DNA from: Dryomyza anilis
Lineage: Eukaryota; Arthropoda; Insecta; Diptera; Dryomyzidae
Assembly (NCBI GenBank): GCA_951804985.1
Contig: OX638135.1
Span: forward strand, 42,918,324-42,982,323
Length of the DNA: 64,000 bases
Direction: 5' to 3'
Shown: piece after piece, positions 44,423-55,055 of the stretch
Numbering within the stretch: the first letter of the stretch is position 1
Layout of the letters: each line of letters begins with the position of its first letter
Notes under the pieces: model-generated
The model's database searches: none
Seen by the model: only the letters and a program-made list of their open reading frames with translations
Told to the model about the DNA's origin: nothing
Position numbers and translations under genes: made by a program

Positions 44423-44700
44423 AAATAATAATAGTTTGGCACTACAGTCACCATTTTGAGCTGTGCGTGTTATATTTGTACTCAAAGTTATGGGACCTAC
44501 AGTTTATTGCCGAATCTGAACGGCGGGTGAGAGCTTTTCATAGGCTATGTTTTACTCTCGTAGGTTTGCCATTTACTGCCTAGAGGTAGCGCGGTATAGA
44601 AAAATGTTTCTATGAAAAGATATTGTTAGCCCCAGCCCAGGCTTGAACCGGGGACCTTTCGGCTCGCAGTCCAACGCACTAACCACTGAGCTACCGCGGC
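44423..44700 (-). mobile_element. SINE inserted in BEL B Gag
   Basis: Reverse-complement copy with the tRNA-like head at its right end (complement of 'AGCCGCGGTAGCTCAGTGGT'), box B complement 'AGGCTTGAACCGGGGACC', and the tail complement 'AATAATAATAGTTTGGCACT' at its left. Nearly full length. Gag-like sequence flanks it on both sides; I could not settle the target duplication. Confidence 0.9.
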
Positions 44701-45260
44701 TCAGTGGTTACATTTGATTCAAAATAGGAAACAAAAACATCGCGAAAAGACCATATGGAACGCATCTTAGTTCACGACATTCCAGGACAACTTAAAAATG
44801 CTGTTCCTTCGTGCCCAAAATGTGCCAAAGAACATCGCCTCGAAGTGTGCAGTGACTTTCTTACATTTAATCGACGTGATAGGTGGTGGTTTAAACATAA
44901 AAAAAATACTATGTATTCGCTGCTTTAGAAATCGTTTCGTGCAACGTTGCACTTCGAAGATGGAATGAAGCGTAGATAGTTGTAGGATGGCTCCAAATCC
45001 GCTGCTTCATTCGTCAGGTCTAAATCAAGTAAAGTAAATTCAACTATTTTAATTCACGGAAAGGCGAAAAAAAAGCGCAAAATTAAGGTATGTATCTAGT
45101 AACACTACGGAAAATTTAAATCGCTTACAACGTTTGCTCTAATCGATGAAGGCGCTGCTTGAACTTTGATTGGCAGCGATGTTGCATCTGAGCTTTAACT
45201 GGATGGGCCGTCTGAAGAGCTGTGTTTACAGGAGATATCACTCAAAACAAAAAAAAAAAA
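44701..45260 (+). pseudogene. BEL/Pao element B: Gag knuckle and protease remnant
   Basis: 'VPSCPKCAKEHRLEVCSDF' is a degraded zinc knuckle. Further on 'LTTFALIDEGAA' marks the aspartic protease active site region (the usual D-[ST]-G replaced by D-E-G, as is common in BEL elements), followed by 'TLIGSDVASEL'. Several stops interrupt it. Confidence 0.75.
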
Positions 45261-45900
45261 ATCAAAATGTGTGACGCTCGATATAATCTCAGATCACAGA
45301 GATGCTCAAAAATATCGCCTACAAAATGTTCGTACGGTATTCAGTCTCATATTACCCAATCAGTCTCTAGAAGCTTCGACTATTGCTGAGCGAAAACATC
45401 TAAAGGATCTTCCGATCAATCCGTACACCTCTACACAAGCTCGCATCCTCATCGGCCTTTATAACGCAAAGATCGGTGTTCCTTTAGACGTCAGAGAAGA
45501 TGAAAATGATGAATTGATTGCTTGTAGATACAGAGTGAGATGGTCTGTTTACGGTCGTGAAGGCAAAGAAGATCCGAAGCCCCAACTAATTCTGCATGTA
45601 TGTGACTGCAAAACAACTGATCGCATGGACTAACTTATGAAGAACTATTTTTCATTGGATACTTTTGGTGTCACTCATGCGCGTCCCCTCCAATCAATAG
45701 CAGAAAAACAAGCGCAGCATATTATGTGTTCTACATCTAGATACATTCTTGCAGATAAAAAATGGGAAACAGGCTTGTTGTGGAAATCTAATCATATTGA
45801 TTTAACCGATTCTCTTCCGATAGCTCGCAGATATAAATCTCAAAAACTATATCATAGAAAAGATCCGAGAATATGAACTAAAAAGCTATATACGAAAATT
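45261..45900 (+). pseudogene. BEL/Pao element B: protease-RT linker
   Basis: An open frame (45271-45633) holds 'LPNQSLEASTIAERKHLKDL', 'ARILIGLYNAKIG' and 'YRVRWSVYGREGK'. The next frame (45637-45876) holds 'NYFSLDTFGVTHARPLQSIA' and 'ETGLLWKSNHIDLTDSLPIA', the stretch preceding RT in BEL polyproteins. It fills the part missing from element A. Confidence 0.85.
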
Positions 45901-45944
45901 AAAGAAAAGTGAAGTTTCAACGGGCGGAAAATCGTGGTTTATTC

Positions 45945-46770
45945 TAATATTTACAATTAAAAAGATAAAAATAAAACAAGATTGGTTTGGGACGCAGCGA
46001 TCTAAATTTTATCTACCTATGTATATATACAATAAAACAGAGCAAACACAATGGATCAAAAATGGTCTCAGTGGGTTGGCAAGTGTGAAATATCTGTATA
46101 TATTTGCATTGCCAACATCCTCACTACCTAACCTAACCTTGGGACGCAGCGAAAGAAAACGACATAGCCCTTAATTCATTCCTTTTAAAGGGGCCAGATC
46201 TATTAAAATCATTAGTTGGAATATTAATACGTTTTCGGGAGAAGCCGTTCGTGATTTGTGGCGATATACGGGAAATGTTATACCAAATCAAATATAAAAC
46301 GTTTAGCATAACCGTAATGCTAAACGTTTTATTCAAGAACATCCTAAAGCGGTGAGTGCCATACTCGAGAACACGTTTGTAGATGATTGGTTGCAAAGTT
46401 TCGAAACCGAGAACGAGCTTATTGAAGTGACTGTAAAAGTAACAGAAATATATGATCAAGGTGGGTTCGAAATAAGGAACTGGCTGCCGAACTCTAAAAC
46501 GCGTAATGCACGCGCTAACAGGAAGATACCAGGAATCAGACAAGCGTATCGATTAACCGGATTCTTTGTTTGAAAAAGTTCTTGGAATGTGGTGGTTGCC
46601 CAGTACTGATTTGACATTTTGTTCAAAATTTCGAAAAGGTAATTTTCGATGAGACCACTTTCCCAAGAAAGCGTCAAATTCTACGGGTCGTCATGACTAC
46701 TTTCGATCCACTTGGTTTATTAGGTTTTTGTAATTCACGCAAAAATAATTCTTTAAAATATTTGCCGATC
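45945..46770 (+). pseudogene. BEL/Pao element B: reverse transcriptase
   Basis: 'KTRLVWDAA' (about 45978-46000) is interrupted by a 138 bp insertion and resumes with 'KENDIALNSFLLKGPDLLKS', 'EKPFVICGDIREMLYQIK' and, after a gap and a frameshift, 'NTFVDDWLQSFETENEL', which includes the catalytic V-D-D box, then 'KRQILRVVMTTFDPLGLLG' near 46675. Part of the palm between fingers and box is deleted near 46310-46330. Confidence 0.85.
46001..46138 (-). mobile_element. 138 bp insertion with 14 bp target duplication
   Basis: TTGGGACGCAGCGA occurs at 45987-46000 and 46139-46152, exactly where the RT reading is interrupted. The insert, read on the minus strand, begins GGTTAGGTTAGGTAGTGAGG and includes an internal hairpin TTGGCAATG/CACTTGCCAA. 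The long duplication suggests retroposition. Family unknown. Confidence 0.85.
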
Positions 46771-46839
46771 AGGAGTCGGATGGGGTGACGCGATTCTCGA
46801 CGTTGAACGCAGATAGTGATGGCAGTGCTTACGTAGATT

Positions 46840-47380
46840 GCTACCGATTAATCATATAAGAGTCCTCCGTTGCTATCCTCTAGTAAGCCGTTGGAAAAAG
46901 AATCAACTTCACGTTTTTGTAGACTCCAGCATTGAAGCTTATGCAGCAGTAGCATACCTGTGTGAACAAGAAGACGATGTATTTCGCTGAAGCTTAGTGG
47001 CCTCTAAGACGCGAGTTGCTCCGCTGAAACCTGTATCAATTCCGAGATTGGAATTAATGGCCGCAATTTTGGGACTTCGATTAGCAACATTTATTGCAAA
47101 TGAACCTTCGGTGCGGGTAGATCGTCGAATTTTTTGGACAGACTCAAAAAGTGTTTTATATTGGATAAGATCTGACGGCAGGAAGTACCATCAATTTGTT
47201 GCGCTGCGTATTGACGAGATTTTGGAAAGCTCGAAAGTCAAAGAGTGGCAATCAGTTGAAAACGTAGCTGACGATGGTACGAAGTGGAGTAAAAATCCGG
47301 AATTTTGTTCAAATTCACGTTGGTTTAGTTGGCCCAGACTTTTTATATTTATCAGAACTGGCCCAAAACAGAATTAAAGG
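46840..47380 (+). pseudogene. BEL/Pao element B: RNase H
   Basis: 'LHVFVDSSIEAYAAVAYL' (first Asp, about 46910), 'ASKTRVAPLKPVSIPRLELM' (Glu), 'VDRRIFWTDSKSVLYWIRSD' (Asp) and 'ENVADDGTKW' are in order. One frame change separates the first motif from the rest. Better preserved than element A. Confidence 0.9.
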
Positions 47381-48054
47381 GTGGAAATGAATAACGTGTT
47401 CATTTTCAATTTGTTTTCTATTTCACCGGATACTCGACGTTTCAGTAAATGGGAAGGTCTATGTACAGCACAAAGCTGCGAACTTCGATTCCTGCGTTTG
47501 TTGTTAAAACGTCCAGCACATTCTACGGATGTTGAACTCTTATTAAATGCAAATTATCTTGAAAGAGTAGAGTCTGTTATTATACGGCGCTGTCAAGAGG
47601 TAGCGCTTGGCGATGAAATTAAACAAATTAATAATGATAGTGGTCGAATAAGTGCAAAGAGCAAAATTTTTAAGTGCTCCCCTTATATTGATGATATATG
47701 ATATATGATATATTATATTTGGACTGCTTAGAATAAATTGTCGAATTGACGCAATCGAAGGGCTAGTGTCAAACATAAAATTTTACCACACGACCATTAT
47801 GTAATCTTTTTAATTGTATAATTTTACCACTGGACGTAGTTGTAGGCAGGTGGCGCGAGAAACGCTGCGGAGTCATTTTTACGTGCCTCAATGTACGCGC
47901 AGTACACATCGAAATTACTCCGTCATTGTCTACCGACTCATTTCTATTAGTACTGAAACAATTTATTTATCGTCGTAGAGTTCCAGTTCGTATAATGTCG
48001 GACAATGGTACAGATTTTTGAGGAGCGAGCCGCGTGCTTATTAATGAAATTCAA
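47381..48054 (+). pseudogene. BEL/Pao element B: integrase, 3' truncated
   Basis: 'GLLRINCRIDAIEGL' (after 47720) corresponds to the integrase entry region; then 'RAVHIEITPSLSTDSFLLVL' and 'YRRRVPVRIMSDNGTDF' with the second catalytic Asp. A stop follows and at about 48055 the sequence changes to the duplicated block shared with 26.7 kb. The Glu of the DDE triad and the C-terminus are absent. Confidence 0.85.
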
Positions 48055-48688
48055 AACTCAATTTCTCCATAGTCAAAAGTATTTAGTTTTGAATTAAGAA
48101 TTTCAATTTAAAAAAAGGTTTGTGTATATAAAATATTTTAAAGATTCTAAAAGACCAAATTTAATACATCCTTCAAAGCAGTATAGCATTATATCTGTAT
48201 AAAAGTTTTGAGTTACGTGAAACAGTTTTAATGAATTTAATGGCGATTTGATTTTAATTCCACCATTCTTAAAATCGTTTTTGCTAATGTCTTCATTATA
48301 ATTAATTAGATGAGAGAAATTTACTTTCATCTTCAACTACTAAAGTTTTCATTTCAGATTTTGAAGCTTTACATATGTGTTCGCGCCGTGAACGTACATT
48401 TAATATCATCATCTAATGTGAAAGCCGCATTATACCAACATAAGGCGAATCATTAAAATCGGTTGGAAACTCTGCCCAAAAAGTTGCCAACGCATGACAG
48501 GCGCACGCACGCACTAGCATAAATGAGCGAAAGAACAAACGTCAAAGGTGACATTTGCCTCGTGGTGGGATGGGACATTTCACTTCATTTTTAAACAATG
48601 CAGCAGCAAAACGTTCGCTTTTTTCATCGTCATAAATTAACTTAAAACTAAAACTTAAATAACTTAAAACTAAAACTTACATCAATTA
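48055..48688 (-). pseudogene. Transposase-like fragment and flank, copy 2
   Basis: Second copy of 26695-27252. The minus-strand frame 48103-48336 has 'LKLFHVTQNFYTDIMLYC' where copy 1 has 'MHDC', so this copy lost a motif residue. The GC-richer flank 'ACGCATGACAGGCGCACGC' and 'GAAAGAACAAACGTCA' is shared. An extra segment near 48590-48625 is absent from copy 1. Confidence 0.6.
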
Positions 48689-49590
48689 TAGGGGAGACCG
48701 GGGCTAATTAGACACTTTTTTTTAAATGCTAATTTTGACCACAATATCAATGACAAAGGACAAAAATAATAATACAGTTAGATAGATTGATTTATTAGCT
48801 AAAAATTAAAAAATTTAGTTTCCGCGAAACAATTTCAAATAAGACACAACCTCACACCTGCTTCTGCAAATAGGCTTGGGTAAAGTCAACACAACTCACT
48901 TTTCCCGCGAATGCACGTTTCTGCTTTTATGGCAAGTACAAGTTTACTGCGTTATTAATATCTAACATTTGGAGTCAAAAAACACATTTATTACAAAAAA
49001 ACTGAAGTTCAAGCACAAAGTGGATCTCTTCTTTGGTAACAGTGGCACCTAATGTTACGTGTACAGTATAAACGATTCTGTAACTTATTAACGACAAAAA
49101 TCAGTGGCGATCAAAATGATTTAACGGCAGCAAGTGTTTAATGTTTGAATTTTGTTTATAAAGTAATACGTTGTTTTTTAATTATAAATTTGATCTGTAA
49201 TTGTTTGTAATAGTGCAAAAATTATGGTGTAATCAATGTAGTAAAAAATAATCCAATAAAATATCCCTGAAGAAGTTGGAAAAAAGCCAACGAAACGTCA
49301 GAGGACAACAATGGAGTAAAATTTTTTTACTTGCATAGAACCCCATAAAGACCAAAACAGTCTACTCATATAATTTAAAAAATCGATATCGTTAACTATT
49401 TTTAACGACAAATATCGTTAAAATTTACATTTTTTCATGACGATCACTTCTGCATGCCACAATTTTTGTTAGTTAACGTTATCGATATTTGTCGTTAATA
49501 AGTTACAGAATTGCACTACTGACATCCCATTCGCGTTTTAAAGCAAAAGTTGACTTTGCCCAGGTGTCGATTTAGCCCCGGTCTCCCCTA
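48689..49590. mobile_element. TIR element, copy 2, carrying a MITE
   Basis: Begins TAGGGGAGACCGGGGCTAAT and ends TTAGCCCCGGTCTCCCCTA. Aligns with 27253-27992 along its length except that the left part around 48920 is shortened and a foldback MITE sits at 49072-49513. Confidence 0.85.
49072..49513. mobile_element. Second copy of the foldback MITE, interrupted
   Basis: Ends ACGATTCTGTAACTTATTAA and TTAATAAGTTACAGAATTGC match the MITE at 1691-1851. A 275 bp insertion (49103-49377) splits it, flanked by AAAAATC at 49096-49102 and 49378-49384. The insert contains 'GTTGGAAAAAAGCCAAC', a small hairpin followed by 'GAAACGTC'. Confidence 0.8.
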
Positions 49591-50423
49591 ACGTTTTAAA
49601 AGTAAAACCATTGCGCATTTTGATTTCTACTTTTACCTTGTCTCAAAAAAGACAAAATAGTGTCTCAAGGAGACAAATCTTTTTACATTATTTCATCGCT
49701 GTCCATTGGCAACCACAACTGCAAAGCAGCGAAATGCAGCGAAGCAGCCACCACCGAGTGCGGATCCAGCTAGTTGCAGCAGCAACAAGTGAAGTCGTCC
49801 GTGTCCCAAGTGAACATAATTTGGTCTTACAAACCGGATGGAAGTCCTGTGACAGGGCGATTGGATACCGCTCTGAACTAGGTATTCAACCACAAAGGTA
49901 CCCTCAATAGAGGTGGTTTCTCTAGTCAACTCGCGCCAAATGTCATTAAGATCAATCCCAGTACGGTCTTAATTATGGCATTTCTGGATGAATGGATATG
50001 GAACTGACACAACCTCGATTGAACTCCTGCCGAAAGGTATTAGGATCAAGCCCAGTACGGTCCTAATTATGTTATTTCTGGATACTGCTTATGGAACTGA
50101 TGCACCCTGGGCTGACAGTTTGTGGCAATCTATGACCTCAGTAAGTGGAAGTGAATTTTCACTGAAATATCTCATAGGCTAATGTCACAGCTGCCTCCGT
50201 CCTACTAAAACGTGGCGAGTCTCGAAGTACATTATATATTTGTCACCATTGAGGTGGTGGTGTAGGTTCAGATGTATGTTCCTGATTAGTACGGATCTGG
50301 CTCTGATATAAGATCCCATAAGGATCTTATGTCAACCCTCGCATGGCCTCCCTGCATGCATAGATAACCATGGGATCCAAACGTAACTATACTTTCAAAC
50401 GGCGATAGCGGCCTCGAGTTGGG
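49591..50423 (+). other. Block flank, then probable 5' untranslated region of the R1-like LINE
   Basis: 'GAACATAATTTGGTC' near 49812 repeats text from 28038. From about 49890 two direct copies of 'CCCAGTACGGTCYTAATTAT' with 'GGAACTGA' following appear (49957-50000 and 50051-50100). No ORF. Placement directly before ORF1 suggests LINE 5' UTR. Confidence 0.5.
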
Positions 50424-51793
50424 ATGGAATATAATAAACAACAACAAAAAACAAACCAAAACAAGGAAAAGAAAGAAGGAGAAGAATTGACCGTTATGAA
50501 CGTCGATGAAGATGGGGTAAAAAACCCTTTTGGGAGAAGCTCGGTTAGAGAAAGGTCACCACAAACTAATGAGTCGGACACCCTACTTAATAAAAACGTG
50601 GGTACTATAAGAGAATTTATGAGCACACCTGTGAATACTCGCAAGGCTGATAACTCTGAAGAGGATGAGAGGCATCTAAGTCAGCTTAGACAAGCGAAAA
50701 ATAATGCGTTTATTGAGTTAGGCAATTAACTAAGAGCAGCAAATGTCATTGCTTCTGTGGCAAAAAACATACACAAGACGGTACGCGATAATCTTAACTG
50801 TGCTTACGCATTACATCAATAGCATAGAGAATATATGGAAGTGATAGGTATTAACCCAGTTGTCCAGAGAAGCGCGCGTAAGAAAGTACAATCCAAAGCC
50901 AATCAAGTATACCCAATTTCCCTGTTCAGGATAAAAAACGAAAAGTAGCGAAAACACCCGCAACAGTTGTAGTCCTGCAGACCTAGAGGGTAATAAATAC
51001 ACAAGATATCCCAGCTAAGCCAAACGAATGGAAAAGTGTGAACCACCGAAAAGCAGGAAGGAAAATGGATGGACAAAATAAAAAACGCCTTGATATGCGA
51101 CATCAAGGAGAAGCAATTCCAATTAAAGCTACTACCATACGCTGATGTTATAAAAGAGATGAAAAAGAACATCAACCCCACTGAAATCGGAGTTGAGATA
51201 CAGAGTATTAGAAGGACAAGAACGGGAGAGCTACTTGATAATTAAGAAAAGGGGAAGGTCAAGCTGAAAAGCTCAAGAGTGCTATAGACGACACGCAGGG
51301 TGAGGATGTAATGATCAGAGCGGTTACCAAACATTTAATTATTGATATCAGAGACATGGATGAGTCAACAGATAAAGCAGATCTTTTTAAGGCCCTTATG
51401 GAAGAAAAAAAATAGAGCAATCCACAATGTTTAAAATACTTAATTTTAGAACTTCGTTTGGACGGACTAAACAGGCGCTCGTTCAACTACCAGGACACCT
51501 AGCAGCATCACTACTCCGTGCTGGAAAAGTCAGAGTGGGATGGGTTTTGTGTAGGCTCAGGAGCAAGATAAGAGTAACGCCATGTTTCAGATGTCTAGAA
51601 CAATGCAAGTCAGTGTAAAGATACAGACAGAAGCAATCTATGCAGAAAGTGCTGTAATCCGGGACACAAGTCAAAGGATTGCACAGCGGAAACGAGATGT
51701 ATAATATGTCAAGACAGTGGCTCAATAAATGTTCGTCATTATATTGGTAGCACAGCGTGCGTAAGCAACAGGAGAAATAAGGCAACAAAATGA
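50424..51793 (+). pseudogene. R1-like LINE ORF1 (Gag-like RNA-binding protein)
   Basis: The N-terminus is hydrophilic ('EYNKQQQKTNQNKEKKEGEE', 'SDTLLNKNVGTIREFMSTP'). After frameshifts near 50729 and 51240 the middle has 'VMIRAVTKHLIIDIRDMDES'. The C-terminus has zinc knuckles 'CRKCCNPGHKSKDC' and 'CIICQDSGSINVRHYIGSTAC', with a damaged first one at about 51590. ORF1 ends at TGA 51791-51793, overlapping the ORF2 ATG. The protein would coat element RNA. Stops make it non-functional as read. Confidence 0.8.
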
Positions 51794-52490
51794 CAATTAA
51801 GTTCCTGCAGATAAATCTCGGAAGGGGAAGAGAAGCACAAGACCTGATAATACAAAAGGCGGATGAGGATAACACAGACATATTTTTAATAAGCGAACCG
51901 TACAGAAACCCACCATCTCAAGTTTGGTACGAGGATACAAACCATCGCGCATCATGGTGAGAAACCGGAGACTTACAGTAAGCGAAGTAAACGAAAGTAA
52001 TGCTGGCTTTGTATATGCAACAGTGAGCAGAATTAGAGTATATAGTTGCTACTACTCGCCAAATATGGACTATAAAATGTTCGCAGAAGTCCTCAATGTT
52101 CTCGATGTTTCTATCAGGTCCTCAAAATACAAAGTGATCATTGAAGGTGATTTCAATAGTAAATCTCCTGAATGGAACTCCAGAATCCTTGATAACAAGG
52201 GAATTACAGTGTGTGACATGATTGCTAGTCTGGGACTTACGGTATTTAATACCGAAGATAAACTTACCTTTCGGCGAGGAACAGGCGGAAGTATTATTGA
52301 CATCACCTTTGGAACAACAAATCTCTACAATGAGAAAATGAATTGGATAGTGCTGGAAGATCTTACCTTTAGTGACCACCAGTATATTTCGTTTAATATT
52401 GAGAAACACTCTAATACGAAGATGTGGACCTCCCTTGATGGAATGCCAGGAAACTTGATGGTGCAAAATTGTCCGAGTATATAACACGAG
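51790..52490 (+). pseudogene. R1-like LINE ORF2: endonuclease
   Basis: ORF2 starts at ATG 51790 with 'MTIKFLQINLGRGREAQDLI' and 'DIFLISEPYRNPPS'. After a frameshift near 51955 come 'RIRVYSCYYSPNMDYKMFAE', 'IIEGDFNSKSPEWNSR' and 'GTGGSIIDITFGTTN', and 'DLTFSDHQYISFNIE'. The catalytic GDFN and SDH motifs are present. It belongs to the apurinic-like endonuclease family of R1-type LINEs. Confidence 0.9.
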
Positions 52491-52684
52491 CTAAAGAAAG
52501 AAACATAAACAACCGATCCGAAATAATAAACGAAGATAATGCTGCAGAGTCACTGACTAGGACACTTACAAAAGTCTGTAATGTCGCAATGCCAAAAATT
52601 CAAAAATATAATAACAAACGTTCAGTCTACTGGTGGAATAATTAAATACGTGAGCTGAGAGCTAAACGCAGCACGTCGGGCGTC

Positions 52685-53490
52685 AACGTGAGAAAGAGCC
52701 CGGGACCAGATGGAGTTCCAAACGAGATCATAAAGATGGTATGCGAAATATGGCCGGAACTCTTACTAGATGTTTTCAACTCATGTCTAGAGACCGGTAT
52801 CTTCCCTTCTTAATGGAATACAGAAGTTAGTTTTACTGCGAAAGGGTAATCAACCATTAAATGAGCCTAGTATTTATAGACCGCTTTGTATGCTGGACTC
52901 ACTAGGAAAGCTTTTAGAATGCGTAATGTTAAAACGATTGGAAGAATGTATAGAGAATCGTGGAGACCTATTTCTTATGCGACATGGCTTTCGCAAGGGA
53001 AAGAGTTCAGTAGACGCTATAAGCGCAGTTTGTAAAGGGGCGATACAAGCAAAAATTTCTGGGGAATACTGCGCAATAATAACACTGGATGTAAAAAACG
53101 CATTCAACACAGTGAAGTGGAAAGTGGTACTACAAGCTTTCAGGAAGAAGGGCATAGAAAACTCTCTTTATAACATGATAGCATACTATCTTGACAAAAG
53201 AATCCCGTTATATGAGACTGAAAATGGTATGAAAGAATATCAAATAACAGCAGGGGTACCTCAAGGCTCCGTATTGGGACCATTCCTATGGAATGTAATG
53301 TACGATGGCCTATTTAGTATGAACCTACAAGAGGGCGCGGAACTAGTAGATAATGCGGATGATATTGAACTCCTTGTAAACCAGAAAAGTGCCGATTTGA
53401 TCAAGATAGTAGTCAATAATAGTCTATGTCGTTGTAGCAGATGGCTGCGGAGAAACGGCCTACAACTCGCAGTGCCAAAAACGTAAGCTA
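52685..53490 (+). pseudogene. R1-like LINE ORF2: reverse transcriptase
   Basis: 'KSPGPDGVPNEIIKMVCEIW' begins the fingers; after stops near 52812, 'YRPLCMLDSLGKLLECVMLK', 'HGFRKGKSSVDAISAVCK', 'AIITLDVKNAFNTVKWKVV' (box A), 'ITAGVPQGSVLGPFLWNVMY' (box B) and 'ELVDNADDIELLVNQKSA'. The catalytic box reads N-A-D-D, so both Asp survive but the usual Tyr is Asn. The frame is open for 198 codons (52890-53486). Confidence 0.95.
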
Positions 53491-54415
53491 TTCTAGTGAC
53501 AGATCGCAGAGTGTTCAAAATTCCCAGAATAATACTACAATCTAGTGAGATACCATTTAAACGGAGTTTATGCTATTTGGGAGTACAATTGGATGACAAT
53601 CTTAGCCTCAAGCAACACGTACTTAATGTTCGAGACAAAGCATTGAAAACGGCATATCGTTGGCCAGAATAATGCCAAACTGTGGCGGTCCTAAGCCGCA
53701 AATAAGAAAATTGATAAACAGCGTAGTACACTCCCAACTTCTTTATGCTGCCCCAACCTTCGTCAGGGCGCTGAATCAGAAGTACAACTTAAGGGAGTTA
53801 CAGAACCCACAGAGAGTTAGTGCTCTTCGTATAATATCAGCGTACCATACGGTATCCACAAGCGCGGCCTTAGTGCTTGCAAGTCTACCAGCAATAGACC
53901 TATTAATCTTGGAAAGAGAGGAAATATATATACAAACCAAAAGAGTAAGTTGGGCCAACACTTATGCACTGGAACGAACGAAAATAACCACAGATAAAAT
54001 AATAGCCAAATGGCAGGAACGATGAAATCAAGATGAGAACGGCAGATGGACATATAGTCTCATTCCAAATATAAGAGTCTGGATAGAACGACATGGAAAC
54101 ATGGGCTATTTCTTAACCCAGGCGATGACAAACCATGATAGTTTTAATGAATACCTACACAGATTTAAAATAAAACAAGTAAGCAGTTGTGACTCATGCG
54201 GCGCACTGGAAGAAGACTCAAAACATATAATTTTCGAATGTGAAAGATGGTTTGAAGAGAGACGAACTTTGAATGACTTGCTTGGCTTAAACCTAACTCA
54301 TGAAAATTTCGTAAACGTAATGCTGCGATCAGATATGGCATGGATTTTATGTGAAAATTACATCAATAAAATATTGAAGGAAAGGTGCACTCTAGTTCCG
54401 AACCTCCTTACTTAG
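53491..54415 (+). pseudogene. R1-like LINE ORF2: C-terminal domain
   Basis: 'LCYLGVQLDDNLSLKQHV' and 'INSVVHSQLLYAAPTFVRAL' mark the RT thumb, 'SALRIISAYHTVSTSAALVL' the post-RT region, and 'CDSCGALEEDSKHIIFECER' the C-terminal Cys/His motif (about 54188-54250). A stop at 54024 and frame changes separate parts. The stop codon is at about 54413. Confidence 0.9.
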
Positions 54416-54514
54416 CGAAAGGAAGGAGGACGTAAGAACAAAACGGAAAATAAACCCCCCGTCCTGATGAAATGCCAGTAGATGATAGCGCTATCACTAC
54501 GTCCAAAAAAAAAA
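54416..54514 (+). other. R1-like LINE 3' end and poly(A) tail
   Basis: A short 3' untranslated region ends in ten A residues at 54505-54514 after 'CTATCACTACGTCC'. The tail marks the 3' boundary of the element that starts by about 50424. Confidence 0.75.
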
Positions 54515-54559
54515 CAGACTACATACATACATATATTTATATATACATATAGCTGTACA

Positions 54560-54720
54560 TATATAAAACAAAATTATGTTTGCGTTAATTGTCTCTTACC
54601 CAGTCATGAACTGAAAAACTGCAAAAAATATTCGAAATGCAAGAAAAAACACAATATTCTCTTACATAGAGAAAATAATCAACAGCGCAGAAATAATACT
54701 AGTGGCTCAAAGTAAAATTG
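54560..54720 (+). pseudogene. BEL/Pao-type Gag zinc-knuckle scrap
   Basis: 'YVCVNCLLPSHELKNCKKYS' followed by 'KCKKKHNILLHRE' is the CX2CX4HX4C plus CxxxH arrangement at the end of BEL/Pao Gag proteins. Nothing upstream or downstream of it could be tied to the same element; the flank is AT-rich. Confidence 0.65.
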
Positions 54721-55055
54721 GTTATTTTCAATCACGTTACAAATAACCCTTAAAAATACAGACGAATATTGGGCTGAGTCTTTGGAAAAGGCGCGTATCG
54801 ATATTTGAAACTTTTGAACTAAAAATGAATTTGAAACCAGACAAATTGTTTTGAAAACTAGACACTTCAGAGAATATATATATTTTAGTTTTGAACTGGT
54901 TTCATGAGTACCCTACCTGTAATTGAAAGGCGGAGATAACTGGTTTATTGATATGAAAAATATATATAAAAAAAATTGAAATTCTTAGTTTTTCAAAAAA
55001 AATATCATTGAATTATATTAAGTTATATAATTTTCCGCTATTCAGGATATGAGAT
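54721..55055. other. AT-rich spacer, no recognised feature
   Basis: Lies between the Gag scrap and the next RTE copy. Only short chance frames. Confidence 0.35.

Noticed and set aside
46081..46140. Telomeric TTAGG array
   Set aside because: Only two CCTAA units are present, at the edge of a small insert; not an array.
51483..51881. 132-codon Cys-rich minus-strand frame
   Set aside because: Antisense of the LINE zinc knuckles and ORF2 start; Cys richness is a by-product.
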